A stretch of DNA of 37,895 nucleotides from a virus, in the IMG/VR virus record IMGVR_UViG_3300021185_003495, positions 1 to 37,895 of that record; one strand, written 5' to 3'. The translations under genes and the position numbers were made by a program. Below, piece after piece: positions 20,162-27,673 of the stretch. The notes under the pieces were generated by a model that had not been told where the DNA came from, ran no database searches, and was given only the letters and a program-made list of their open reading frames with translations. How positions within the stretch are numbered: the stretch's first letter is position 1; every line of letters starts with the position of its first letter.

Positions 20162-20322
20162 GTGTTTTCCTGTTGTAATCTAAACTCGCAATACACCTGT
20201 ACCCATAAGTATTTGTATATCATATATGCTATTATAGCACCAAAGATAGGAATTGTAAAGAAGAAATACATAATAAGATATGAATATACTACGGCCGCTG
20301 GCCAGTCATACCATCTAACCAT
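20158..20322 (-). CDS. Small membrane protein, 54 aa
   Basis: The protein begins MVRWYDWPAAVVYSYLIMYF and continues through hydrophobic FFTIPIFGAIIAYMIY, probably one or two membrane helices at about 8-38. It then has a short polar end with one Cys. The RWYDxPAA start followed by an IxxAYxIYxY segment matches a small membrane protein I remember from T4-like marine phages. It overlaps the 59-aa gene by 8 nt and the 50-aa gene as ATGA. Confidence 0.7.
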   Translation of the reverse strand: MVRWYDWPAAVVYSYLIMYFFFTIPIFGAIIAYMIYKYLWVQVYCEFRLQQENT

Positions 20323-20494
20323 CCTTTTCAGTATCTTCTTTTTTCTTTCTACGTTTTGTGTAGAAGTTACCTTTATACTCTATATCTTCAGTACGCTTAC
20401 CTTCTTCGCATCTAGTGATCTCGCCGCCTTTCTTCAGATATTCGTTAACTAATCTTTGTGTATCGTCGTCTGTCGTTTTAGGCAGTGGGTTCAT
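20315..20494 (-). CDS. Small charged protein, 59 aa
   Basis: The protein begins MNPLPKTTDDDTQRLVNEYL and continues KKGGEITRCEEGKR, then YKGNFYTKRRKKKE. It looks like a short helix followed by a beta turn and a basic end, a pattern common among small nucleic-acid-binding phage proteins. Its ATG shares a base with the stop of the exonuclease gene (TAATG). Function unknown. Confidence 0.68.
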   Translation of the reverse strand: MNPLPKTTDDDTQRLVNEYLKKGGEITRCEEGKRTEDIEYKGNFYTKRRKKKEDTEKDG

Positions 20495-21030
20495 TATTTT
20501 ATTACTCCGAGTTCTTTATATGCTAATTGTATTGATTTTGATTGATAATATGCATCTGCTAGTGCGTTGTGCAAATCGTTTTGTATTTTTTTACGAGGAT
20601 CTTCTTTACATACACTAAACAGTGTACGACTATCTCTTACTTGCCAAAAGTTATATGGGATTGGCATTGATTTACTACGAAACATATCTTCCATAATAGT
20701 GTAATCAAACCCATAACCTTGTCCCCATAGTACGTCTACGCCAACAGTAAATTTACTAATCTGTTTCAAGGCAGCTTCTACACTAATGGCACCAGTTTGA
20801 TCAAATGCTTCTTCCATAATTTTTGGATCTTGTTTACCCCACCAAGCAATAGTATCGTCACTTGATGTACGTCCTAAACTATCTTGATCGTCAATACAGA
20901 CTTTAAAATACATTTCGCTGTGGGGCTCGCTATCGTCAAAAGGATTAAATTTAACTCCTCCTAAACTTAGTACTGTAGCACCTGGCTTTGTATCAATAGT
21001 TTCTAAGTCGATAGTTGCGTGTATTGCCAT
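20494..21030 (-). CDS. dexA: 3'-5' exonuclease, DexA/Rv2179c-like (DEDD family)
   Basis: The 178 residues have the DEDD exonuclease motifs. Exo I is IDLETID (Asp8, Glu10), Exo II is in GFDYTIMEDMF (Asp109), and Exo III is HNALADA (His154, Asp159), the DEDDh form. The WWGKQDP block after the first third is typical of the T4 DexA / Rv2179c-like family. It should remove nucleotides from 3' ends of single strands; whether DNA or RNA is preferred cannot be told. It lies near the start of the operon with clamp loader and nucleotide enzymes. Confidence 0.88.
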   Translation of the reverse strand: MAIHATIDLETIDTKPGATVLSLGGVKFNPFDDSEPHSEMYFKVCIDDQDSLGRTSSDDTIAWWGKQDPKIMEEAFDQTGAISVEAALKQISKFTVGVDVLWGQGYGFDYTIMEDMFRSKSMPIPYNFWQVRDSRTLFSVCKEDPRKKIQNDLHNALADAYYQSKSIQLAYKELGVIK

Positions 21031-21200
21031 TACTTTTTACCTTTTCTATTTTCTTGACCAATGCCAGAAACGATTAAAAATACGTAAAGAATAGGCCAAG
21101 CCCATCCAGTTAAGTATCCTGTTGTGTGTAAAATCATAAGTGCAATGCCAGTAGCGCCTGTCGTGCCAAGGCCTGCTGTTTGCGGTGTGGGTAATAACAT
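21030..21200 (-). CDS. Small membrane protein, 56 aa, first gene of early-type operon
   Basis: The protein begins MLLPTPQTAGLGTTGATGIA and has a hydrophobic region through about 18-48 (LMILHTTGYL, WAWPILYVFLIVSG), then a basic end. One or two membrane helices are likely. It has a strong AGGAG (21206-21210) 5 nt before the ATG and lies about 20 nt from the expected transcription start of a near-consensus sigma70 promoter. Its stop overlaps the exonuclease start as TAATG. Being first in an early-type operon suggests strong expression. Function unknown. Confidence 0.72.
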   Translation of the reverse strand: MLLPTPQTAGLGTTGATGIALMILHTTGYLTGWAWPILYVFLIVSGIGQENRKGKK

Positions 21201-21227
21201 AAAGACTCCTAGTAATTTATATACTAT

Positions 21228-21256
21228 ATTATAGCTTATAAACTTCTAGAAGTCAA
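21228..21256 (-). promoter_or_regulatory. Sigma70-type promoter of the replication/nucleotide operon
   Basis: Minus-strand TTGACT (21251-21256), a 17-nt spacer and TATAAT (21228-21233) give an almost perfect host promoter. Transcription would begin near 21221, before the 56-aa gene. No further promoter is needed for the following 14 overlapping genes. Confidence 0.82.
21242..21253. promoter_or_regulatory. Perfect 12-bp palindrome in promoter spacer, operator candidate
   Basis: ACTTCTAGAAGT is a perfect palindrome that covers the 3' half of the -35 box and the first part of the spacer of the sigma70 promoter. A dimeric regulator bound here would block polymerase. Chance palindromes of this length are not rare at this scale, so this is a candidate only. 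Confidence 0.45.
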
Positions 21257-21269
21257 GTATTATTTTGAG

Positions 21270-21626
21270 TTATTTTATGAATTGTGCTAATTCAGGAGCT
21301 TTCCAGCCCTCTGGTTTAAGTACTTTGCCGTCTTCACGTTTGCGTACTTTGCCTGTGTCTGGATCAATCTTAGCAAAGTTTGTGTCCATTACTTCTTTCC
21401 AGGCCGCTTCGCCATCCCAACCTGCGGCACGTACTGCGCCCATAGTAACAACTAAGATGTCAATTAGAGCATCAAGTTGTTCGACTTTGTCGTTGTCTTG
21501 GATAGCTTCTTCTAGCTCGTCTGTTTCCTCACGGATTAGATCAAGATACATTTTGTAGTTTGCTTCACTTGGTGGTTGGTCACATGCTGTGCCGAATGTT
21601 TCAATATCTTCAAATGGGTTTGTCAT
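21270..21626 (-). CDS. MazG-like nucleotide pyrophosphohydrolase
   Basis: The 118 residues form an all-alpha NTP pyrophosphatase. Metal-binding residues are in IREETDELEEA (Glu33, Glu34, Glu37) and in the second helix EQLDALIDILV (Glu49, Asp52, Asp56), the MazG/HisE/dUTPase-2 pattern. The C-terminal DPDTGKVRKREDGKVLKPEGW, seen in phosphoribosyl-ATP pyrophosphatase-like phage proteins, supports this. It would convert (d)NTPs to (d)NMPs. Marine phage MazG proteins have been linked to nucleotide recycling and to (p)ppGpp, but the substrate here is open. It shares one base with the GroES-like stop. Confidence 0.82.
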   Translation of the reverse strand: MTNPFEDIETFGTACDQPPSEANYKMYLDLIREETDELEEAIQDNDKVEQLDALIDILVVTMGAVRAAGWDGEAAWKEVMDTNFAKIDPDTGKVRKREDGKVLKPEGWKAPELAQFIK

Positions 21627-22054
21627 TACGCTCCGGCTCCAAAATCTTCTGGTCTTACTGATGCTACATCTCCAGCACCGTGCTTATCACCAAATATTGT
21701 ATTACGCGGCTGTTCTTCTTGCCAACCTATTACACTTTCTGCTTCTACTGTTCGCATAGTTTCAATAGTACCGTCTTCTAGTTCAACTTCAAAACCACGT
21801 GTCCATCGTCCGTGTTCAATAAGTATCCAGTTACCGACTTGATACGGATCGACATTTTCATTACCTTTAACAACAACTCGGCCCCAACGAGGCTTAATGC
21901 CTCTATCTTTGCCATCGTCTGATGAGATAATGAGTCCGCCCGCAGTTGTTTGTTCACCAAATTCCATGCTATCAACAATTACACGATTGCGAATTGGACG
22001 TACACTTCCTTTAACTCTCGTGGGGAGGCCCACTGATCCAGCATTGATTTCCAT
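21626..22054 (-). CDS. GroES-like co-chaperonin (gp31-like)
   Basis: In the 142 residues a GroES-type beta barrel can be aligned. VRPIRNRVIV (18-27) corresponds to the first GroES strand, EQTTAGGLII (34-43) to the mobile loop with its GG-hydrophobic GroEL contact, WGRVVVKG (57-64) to RGEVLAVG, and YQVGNWILIEHG (71-82) to VKVGDIVIF. The loop-roof insert and the C-terminal tail (after about 112) differ from host GroES. T4 gp31 plays this role to fold the major capsid protein in host GroEL. It is co-transcribed with the late gene at 22055. A remote-similarity call. Confidence 0.72.
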   Translation of the reverse strand: MEINAGSVGLPTRVKGSVRPIRNRVIVDSMEFGEQTTAGGLIISSDDGKDRGIKPRWGRVVVKGNENVDPYQVGNWILIEHGRWTRGFEVELEDGTIETMRTVEAESVIGWQEEQPRNTIFGDKHGAGDVASVRPEDFGAGA

Positions 22055-22474
22055 TTACGCCTCGCTTTTTGGTACAAAGTTGCCGTCAGCGTCCTCAACC
22101 CAATCTTGATCATCGCCAAATTCAGCAGCCATTTTAGGATCTTCGTCGATACCTTTTTCTTCTACTTTCTTTTGTGCTTTGGTCTTTGTTGCTTTTGCAA
22201 CTGGAGCTGGTACTTCGTCTGGTACAACATTTGCTGAAACTTCGCTAGGCATCGGTTCATCTGGTACAGTATTATTATTTTCATAATATTCACGTACTAG
22301 ATCTTCACGTTTACGAACAATTTTGCCACCTGGGCCTATTTCGTCACCACGTGCATTTACACGAGCATTACCTACTGCTGGTGTAAGTTCATTGCGTTGC
22401 TGTAATTGATCCATGTCAACCATTTTGCCTCGCATAGTTTTATATGTTTTTCTTGCGTTACCTTTTATCGCCAT
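22055..22474 (-). CDS. Conserved acidic phage protein, 139 aa
   Basis: The protein begins MAIKGNARKTYKTMRGKMVD, then LTPAVGNARVNARGDEIGPG and IVRKREDLVREYYE. The second half is Pro/Ala/Glu/Lys-rich and looks disordered, ending EDADGNFVPKSEA. I recognise the first half as conserved in marine T4-like phages. A GATAAATA motif lies 26 nt upstream and there is a GGAG ribosome site, so it starts a late unit with the GroES-like gene. Function unknown; a head-assembly role would fit the neighbour but is not shown. Confidence 0.78.
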   Translation of the reverse strand: MAIKGNARKTYKTMRGKMVDMDQLQQRNELTPAVGNARVNARGDEIGPGGKIVRKREDLVREYYENNNTVPDEPMPSEVSANVVPDEVPAPVAKATKTKAQKKVEEKGIDEDPKMAAEFGDDQDWVEDADGNFVPKSEA

Positions 22475-22500
22475 TTTAATTCTCCTGTGAATTATATACG

Positions 22501-22508
22501 TATTTATC
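22501..22508 (-). promoter_or_regulatory. Late-promoter-like motif GATAAATA overlapping a stop codon
   Basis: Minus-strand GATAAATA shares its TAA (22504-22506) with the stop of the polymerase III alpha-like gene. It lies 26 nt before the ATG at 22474, with CAGGAG between. Confidence 0.65.
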
Positions 22509-23034
22509 TTAAGAACTCTTGATAATCCAGGCCAAACTGGATTGAATCAATTTTGTGTACACCTATTAAGTATAACACATAACTTGCTACAGAACTACCT
22601 CTACCTACACCCCATACAATTTTATTCTCACGCATAAAGTCTACAAGATAGATCATATAGCGTAATAAGTTATGCATATCACGTTTTTTATATTCTTGTA
22701 GTTCTTCCCATATACGATCTTGTACGTGTTGTGGACAAGGTCTTTCTGCTTTGTGTAATACATATTCATATACATTAATGTCTTTGTATTCATCAGGCAT
22801 AAACCATTCACTTTGGCATACACCGTCAAAAGTCTTTTGATCTACGTCTAGTGGAATATACTTTTGTAGTTTGTCTAGACCCTGTTCTTCCATAGCGGCA
22901 TTGAACTTGTCTACATCATCGTCTGCATCGCACAACACCACATGAACTTTATCCGCATGACCGGTATAGATCATATCAATTAAATCTCTATTAGAGAATC
23001 GTGGAATACCTAGAGAGTCTGTTTTTATAAGCAT
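22504..23034 (-). CDS. DNA polymerase III alpha-like fragment
   Basis: Within the 176 residues, the last 40 (VWGVGRGSSVASYVLYLIGV, then KIDSIQFGLDYQEFLR) match the region of bacterial DnaE that carries the GRGSGAGS motif and the I-D-P-x-x-x-x-L-x-F-E-R-F-L helix. The protein stops at EFLR, just before where DnaE has its first two catalytic aspartates. The middle (FMPDEYKDINVYEYVLHK) may also align with DnaE. The frame is complete with its own stop, so it is not simply cut by the window. It may bind nucleotide or DNA without polymerising. I believe similar proteins occur in other marine T4-like phages. Role unknown. Confidence 0.78.
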   Translation of the reverse strand: MLIKTDSLGIPRFSNRDLIDMIYTGHADKVHVVLCDADDDVDKFNAAMEEQGLDKLQKYIPLDVDQKTFDGVCQSEWFMPDEYKDINVYEYVLHKAERPCPQHVQDRIWEELQEYKKRDMHNLLRYMIYLVDFMRENKIVWGVGRGSSVASYVLYLIGVHKIDSIQFGLDYQEFLR

Positions 23035-23043
23035 ACTCGTAGT

Positions 23044-23280
23044 TTAACTTACTTTTATAAGATTGTCAAGTCCTGTTTCGCCATTTTCTTGTTGCTGTTG
23101 TGCATCAAGTTTTTGACGAGCTCTACGACTTTCAAGTTCTAATTTGTAGTCATCAAGAAGTGTCGTGATTTGAGTTTGTACTTGTGGATTTTGTGTTTGG
23201 AAATATCTTCGATTTAACAATATAATTTTGTCTTCAATTTCTTGATCTGTCAAAGATGACGTTCCTTCAAACAACGGATG
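23044..23280 (-). CDS. Conserved small coiled-coil phage protein, 78 aa
   Basis: The protein reads MHPLFEGTSSLTDQEIEDKI, then LNRRYFQTQNPQVQTQI, a helical Arg/Gln-rich part and the end GLDNLIKVS. I recognise the xPLFEG...LNxxYFQTxNPQV...LDNLIxxS pattern from T4-like marine phages. I chose the ATG at 23280, right after the stop of the preceding gene, because the conserved part begins there. Upstream in-frame ATGs (23313, 23427) would overlap that gene. Function unknown. Confidence 0.75.
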   Translation of the reverse strand, partial: HPLFEGTSSLTDQEIEDKIILLNRRYFQTQNPQVQTQITTLLDDYKLELESRRARQKLDAQQQQENGETGLDNLIKVS

Positions 23281-23284
23281 CATA

Positions 23285-23908
23285 TTAATCAAAACTTCCA
23301 ATGTATTTTGCATAGTATGTTGTTGAACCTTGGAATGTCCATAACTCAATAAGATGATCTGCATCTGGAGTAATTGAACTGATACTGGTTGTATCTCTAT
23401 TCCAAAACGCCTCACTAGCAGTATCAAATTTAATTGTTAACGTACCGTCCCACTGTAGATTATGTGTTCCGCCACTTGCTGTTATGTTTAATGTAATTTT
23501 TTGATAATAGCCAGAATCAGGAGAACTTGCACTATCGATGTTCAATGTTGTGTCGTCAGTTAAATTAATAGTTTGATAGTTGCCAGACTCTTCGCCATTA
23601 AAATAAATTGTTTTAGTACCACTAACTGTACTGCCAACATTATATTTTACTTCTCTTTGGCCTTGTAGTGTTGGATTAATTAGTCTTGCTGTTCCGCCAG
23701 CTTGTAAAGCAACAAACGTTGTGTTTGATTCATTTCTAACTGCGTATGTTTCTAAATCTTCTAATCTAGCTTTTGATGAAGTAAAGTTTGTATTAATAAC
23801 ATTAAAGTTATCACGAAATCCTTGTGAATCGTTATCTTGACCTGGTACAGGAAATTCTGTATCTAAATCTGTTATACTGATTGGATTATTTGCTGGTACG
23901 TCTGACAT
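23285..23908 (-). CDS. Probable virion structural protein, 207 aa
   Basis: The N-terminus has FPVPGQDNDSQGFRDNFNVI, then a short helix (SSKARLEDLETYAV). The rest is beta-rich with many Thr, Ser, Asn and Gly. The PGxDNDSQGFRDNFxxI segment recurs at the start of marine phage tail-fibre or baseplate-type proteins; the 241-aa protein at 26921 has a related start (NDGTGDDLREAFDKVVYNF). It has its own GATAAATA motif 18 nt upstream and a TAGGAG site. A tail or fibre part is the best guess. Confidence 0.75.
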   Translation of the reverse strand: MSDVPANNPISITDLDTEFPVPGQDNDSQGFRDNFNVINTNFTSSKARLEDLETYAVRNESNTTFVALQAGGTARLINPTLQGQREVKYNVGSTVSGTKTIYFNGEESGNYQTINLTDDTTLNIDSASSPDSGYYQKITLNITASGGTHNLQWDGTLTIKFDTASEAFWNRDTTSISSITPDADHLIELWTFQGSTTYYAKYIGSFD

Positions 23909-23926
23909 ATTATTCTCCTAGTGCAG

Positions 23927-23934
23927 TATTTATC
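23927..23934 (-). promoter_or_regulatory. Late-promoter-like motif GATAAATA
   Basis: This minus-strand GATAAATAC lies 18 nt before the ATG at 23908 and 4 nt after the stop of the 981-aa gene. A TAGGAG ribosome site lies between motif and ATG. Confidence 0.68.
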
Positions 23935-23937
23935 TTA

Positions 23938-26883
23938 TTAAATATTAAAGTCATAATTTGCGAATAGTATATACTGGTCGTTACTATTTCCCTTTGTGCT
24001 ATCAATTACATACCTGTCGATAGTAAAATTAATATTTGAAAAATCAAATCTGCTGTTTTTTATGTTTAATAGAACATCGTTTGATGTCCCCGGTTTACAA
24101 TAACTTAATACAACTGCCGGAACATATCCTAATTCTTCGATATTATTCTCTTGTGGGGTTCTCATCCATAATGGTAAGAAATTACCATCTGTAATTCCAA
24201 TTGCTTGTATTCTATTACGCATATTAGTTATATTACTAATATATTTTTTAGTTTGTTTATCTTCGTCTATACTTATAGCATCACTATCAATTTTTAATGT
24301 ATTAGAAATAGGTCTAAACTTATAAGGTTCGCCTGACCCTGCTAGTGAAGAATTATCGTTACTTTCGTGTTCAATGCTATTAATTAATCTATCATTTTTA
24401 CTTTTAACATTTATACTATTTTTTGTATTGCCCACTGTTGGTTCTAATGGATCAATTACTTCTACATATACAACCTCATAAACAGGATTCTTTGTACCGG
24501 GTTCATATGCAACTGCTGATCTAATATTTCCAAACTTAAATTGTTTCTTTTTATGATTTTGTGCTGCTGCACCAACAAATTTTTCCATTTGAAGATTTTC
24601 AATTCCGGCATACACTAACATTTTTAAATCTTTCTGTAGCCCAAATTCAGGGTCGTTAGGTCGATAAACATATGAAGGTTCAAATATAACCGGGTCACTA
24701 ATAAAACTACTGTATAAGAATTTTTGATCTGCCTTTAAGAAAGGTTTAACAACTAAGTTGCTAAATGTCAAATCATTTGGATCATTAACATTAATAGTGA
24801 ATGATTTTGTAGTTGCACTAAATCCAAACTGATCTTCGGCTTTCGCTGTAAATGTGTATGATTTGTCAATATTAGTAGTATTGCCGTCAAGTATTAGATC
24901 GTTATTATCAAATACAGTGAGTCCTGAAACTGCAAATCCTTCATATGGTTCCCATTTAGCACTGTCACTAACAAAGTCTAAAGATGCAGTATGCGCAAGT
25001 AAGCATTTATATTTTTCTGTACCTACTTTAACAATATCGTTTGCAACATAATTTCTTGCGGTTTTCCAAAAACTACGATAGAAGTTTTCGCCAAACTGTT
25101 GCACCTTACCAAATATCTCTCCGTCAAATGCTAGATCTAACCCTGGGGGCAATCTTCCTTGAGTTTTTGTATAACGAACAACAGCATTTGTCACACTAGT
25201 AGTTGCGTCAATACTAAATGTACTTGTTAAGTTTGCATTAATTGTACCTAAAACATTATCGCTTTGCCATGTTATTGTACTATCTACTTCGCCTAATAAT
25301 TTAACAGTAAATGTTTTATCTTTGAATGCTGAGTTTGTATCTTCTTTACTATTCTCAATAATAGTTTTAGTAAAAGTTTGATCAGCCTTTAAATATGCAT
25401 CTAATGGTTTAGAAAGAGTAATAACATCATAACGGAAATCAGCATTGTTAATTGCTGTTATTTCAAATATAGTTCCTTTAATATTAAAAGTTTCATTTAA
25501 TAATAATTTTAAATCAGGATTCTTTTTAATTCTTAAGATAAACGTATTAAGTTGTTGAGCAGTGCCAACACCACTAGCAGGCCCGGCAGCAACAAAGTTA
25601 GTTCCAACGTTGTTATCTACAGCACCAACTTCAGTAAAATTTGTATTTTCTGTAGTTAAGATTTTATACTGGCGTTGTAAAATTAATTTTTTAGCAGGAG
25701 TTCTGGTTTGTGGGAATGTTTCTTCGTAAGTAGTAAAACTTAATTGTTTCGTATTATTAGGAATATCAGTATATCGTGTTGCTCTTACAGTAAATTTATA
25801 TTCTTTAGTAATATTTGGTTGATAAGGCACAACACCAGCAATTTCTCCGCTACCAGAATCTAATTCTGTACCAGGTGGTATAAGGCTAGGTGTACCATCG
25901 TCATTAAAGTCTTTGAGACTATAGTTAACAAATCCAACAATAGAGTTAGAATCAATAATATCTAAGTACATTGTAAGGAAATTATTTGCTCTACGATAAC
26001 CTAAGTCTGCTGGAGTTAACCATACTGGAGTTCTAACATGAGAAGCATCTGAACTAAACAATGTGTTAGCCGCTTGCATAAGTGTATTATCTGCACGTAA
26101 AAAATCATCTCCAACTACAAATACTCTGAACAAACGTTTTTCGATAGTATCACCGTCTGATACACTTACACGAAATTGATAATTCCTGTTTAGTTTTTTT
26201 GGCGATTTAGTAGCAATACTCTTATCATAAAACGCTGTGTCGTAATAAAAACTGTCATAACCATTTGCACTACGCACTCCAAAATCAAACGGAAATGTTC
26301 CGTATGGGTTACTGTCATAGTATCCGCTTTCAGCTAATACGTCAATAGCAAGTACAGGGTCAACAACACCTACTAGTCTGCCATCAGTTGTTAATTTAAT
26401 TCCTGGCGGAAGTTCTCCATCTCCACTTGCAATAAAATATTCTAAAGTTTGATTTGCCTCAATGTCACTATCATTTGCTATTAATTGAAAATCAATAGGA
26501 CTATTATCAAGTATATAAAATGCATCATTATTACCAACAGCCAACGATCCTGCACTAGTTTCCCATATTGGTTTATCTGCGCCACTTACATTTATTCTAA
26601 AAGTTCTGTCATCAATTTCTGTATCTTTGGATGCTCTAATTACAAATTTAAATTCTGTTTCTCTAGCAACTTCAAGAGGAGTACCTTGAATAGTATGTTG
26701 TTTAATTTGTAATCCAGGAGGTAGTATACCGCTTATAATTTCTAATGTTGCATCAGGGTCGACATTTAAATCTATTGGAAGTAATTCAGCAGAGCGCGAT
26801 TCCCCTTCTCGTTCTGCTCGAAGAGTCTTGCCTTCTTCAATACTCCGAAGACTAATATTATTTTTTGCTGTCCACAATGCCAT
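23938..26883 (-). CDS. Large virion protein with putative Ig-like (He_PIG-type) repeats
   Basis: The 981 residues are beta-rich. At least three copies of the LPPGL-type signature of He_PIG-like Ig domains can be seen: GILPPGLQIK (52-61), GELPPGIKLT (156-165) and GRLPPGLDLA near 585; a degenerate LIPPGTELD lies near 335. Each is followed by a G-x-I/L-x-G strand (for example DGRLVGV). Repeats of NxSYTFTAKAED and FTVRATR kind fit cadherin/Ig-like domains. Such proteins occur in marine phage tails and baseplates and are thought to bind surfaces. It has its own late motif 23 nt upstream. No catalytic domain seen. Confidence 0.82.
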   Translation of the reverse strand: MALWTAKNNISLRSIEEGKTLRAEREGESRSAELLPIDLNVDPDATLEIISGILPPGLQIKQHTIQGTPLEVARETEFKFVIRASKDTEIDDRTFRINVSGADKPIWETSAGSLAVGNNDAFYILDNSPIDFQLIANDSDIEANQTLEYFIASGDGELPPGIKLTTDGRLVGVVDPVLAIDVLAESGYYDSNPYGTFPFDFGVRSANGYDSFYYDTAFYDKSIATKSPKKLNRNYQFRVSVSDGDTIEKRLFRVFVVGDDFLRADNTLMQAANTLFSSDASHVRTPVWLTPADLGYRRANNFLTMYLDIIDSNSIVGFVNYSLKDFNDDGTPSLIPPGTELDSGSGEIAGVVPYQPNITKEYKFTVRATRYTDIPNNTKQLSFTTYEETFPQTRTPAKKLILQRQYKILTTENTNFTEVGAVDNNVGTNFVAAGPASGVGTAQQLNTFILRIKKNPDLKLLLNETFNIKGTIFEITAINNADFRYDVITLSKPLDAYLKADQTFTKTIIENSKEDTNSAFKDKTFTVKLLGEVDSTITWQSDNVLGTINANLTSTFSIDATTSVTNAVVRYTKTQGRLPPGLDLAFDGEIFGKVQQFGENFYRSFWKTARNYVANDIVKVGTEKYKCLLAHTASLDFVSDSAKWEPYEGFAVSGLTVFDNNDLILDGNTTNIDKSYTFTAKAEDQFGFSATTKSFTINVNDPNDLTFSNLVVKPFLKADQKFLYSSFISDPVIFEPSYVYRPNDPEFGLQKDLKMLVYAGIENLQMEKFVGAAAQNHKKKQFKFGNIRSAVAYEPGTKNPVYEVVYVEVIDPLEPTVGNTKNSINVKSKNDRLINSIEHESNDNSSLAGSGEPYKFRPISNTLKIDSDAISIDEDKQTKKYISNITNMRNRIQAIGITDGNFLPLWMRTPQENNIEELGYVPAVVLSYCKPGTSNDVLLNIKNSRFDFSNINFTIDRYVIDSTKGNSNDQYILFANYDFNI

Positions 26884-26906
26884 ACAAGATTCCCTTTATA
26901 TAGCAG

Positions 26907-26914
26907 TATTTATC
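26907..26914 (-). promoter_or_regulatory. Late-promoter-like motif GATAAATA
   Basis: This minus-strand GATAAATAC lies 23 nt before the ATG at 26883 and 6 nt after the stop of the 241-aa gene. AAAGGGA follows as a ribosome site. Confidence 0.68.
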
Positions 26915-26920
26915 GAAAAA

Positions 26921-27646
26921 TTAGATGTTAATAGTGCCAAGATCTAAACTTACATTAACGCTATTACCGGCAATCGTCCCAAAGTCAACAGTAGTTGTAG
27001 CAAATAGGAAGTCCCATAAGTTTGTTACTGCTGTAGGTGCGATACCATTGAAGTTCCAACTATTAGATTCTTCTCTAAAGTAGTTGAGATCTCGTATATC
27101 AATATTGTGTACGTTTCCTGTAAGGTTTCCGGTAAAATTTGCTGCTACTGTTGTTGCGTCTATTAATCCAACATTACCTAAATTATGTCCGTTGGCATTA
27201 AGAGCTGCTGCTAGTTTTGGTGCCGGATCATCTTCTAGTTTAGTTAAAGCAGATGAATCAATTCTAATGTTGTTGCCATCTCTAGTTGTAGTGATTGATG
27301 TTCCGCCTTGTATAGTAAACGTAGTATCTTCAACGATAACTAAACTTCCGGAGTCTGCTGCAACTATAAACTGTGTTACGCCAGCATCAACATCAATAGT
27401 AAGTTCATTGCTATCTGATGATAATGTTACATTATTGCCGCCTACAAGTGATTTAAATTGTAGTTCTGCTTCGCTTTTACTAGAGTATAACCCTTCGCCT
27501 GTGCCAAGATTTACAACAGTAGTTGCTTCTGGTGTCCTAGTATCTAAGTCTGCAAAGTTATAAACAACTTTGTCAAATGCTTCTCTTAAGTCGTCACCAG
27601 TACCGTCGTTTGCTACGCTACCAAGGTTTATAGTTTTTAGTGCCAT
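26921..27646 (-). CDS. Probable fibre or baseplate structural protein, 241 aa
   Basis: The protein begins MALKTINLGSVANDGTGDDL and continues REAFDKVVYNFADLD, a start common in marine phage structural proteins. A beta-rich body follows (VNLGTGEGLYSSK, FTIQGGTSITTTRDGNNIRI) and a segment NFTGNLTGNV resembling repeats in long-fibre proteins. It ends in a short beta stretch. It lies between the giant fibre gene and the Ig-like protein with its own late motif. It may be an adhesin or fibre hinge. Confidence 0.78.
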   Translation of the reverse strand: MALKTINLGSVANDGTGDDLREAFDKVVYNFADLDTRTPEATTVVNLGTGEGLYSSKSEAELQFKSLVGGNNVTLSSDSNELTIDVDAGVTQFIVAADSGSLVIVEDTTFTIQGGTSITTTRDGNNIRIDSSALTKLEDDPAPKLAAALNANGHNLGNVGLIDATTVAANFTGNLTGNVHNIDIRDLNYFREESNSWNFNGIAPTAVTNLWDFLFATTTVDFGTIAGNSVNVSLDLGTINI

Positions 27647-27665
27647 GTTTGTCTCCGCTTTACTA

Positions 27666-27673
27666 TATTTATT
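27666..27673 (-). promoter_or_regulatory. Late-promoter-like motif AATAAATA overlapping a stop codon
   Basis: Minus-strand AATAAATA, in TTATAATAAATA, overlaps the TAA stop of the giant fibre gene (27672-27674) and lies 19 nt before the ATG at 27646. GGAG lies between. Confidence 0.55.

Noticed and set aside
23281-23427. 127-aa version of the gene at 23044
   Set aside because: The added residues overlap the structural gene in another frame and look like its shadow; conserved sequence begins at the ATG at 23280.
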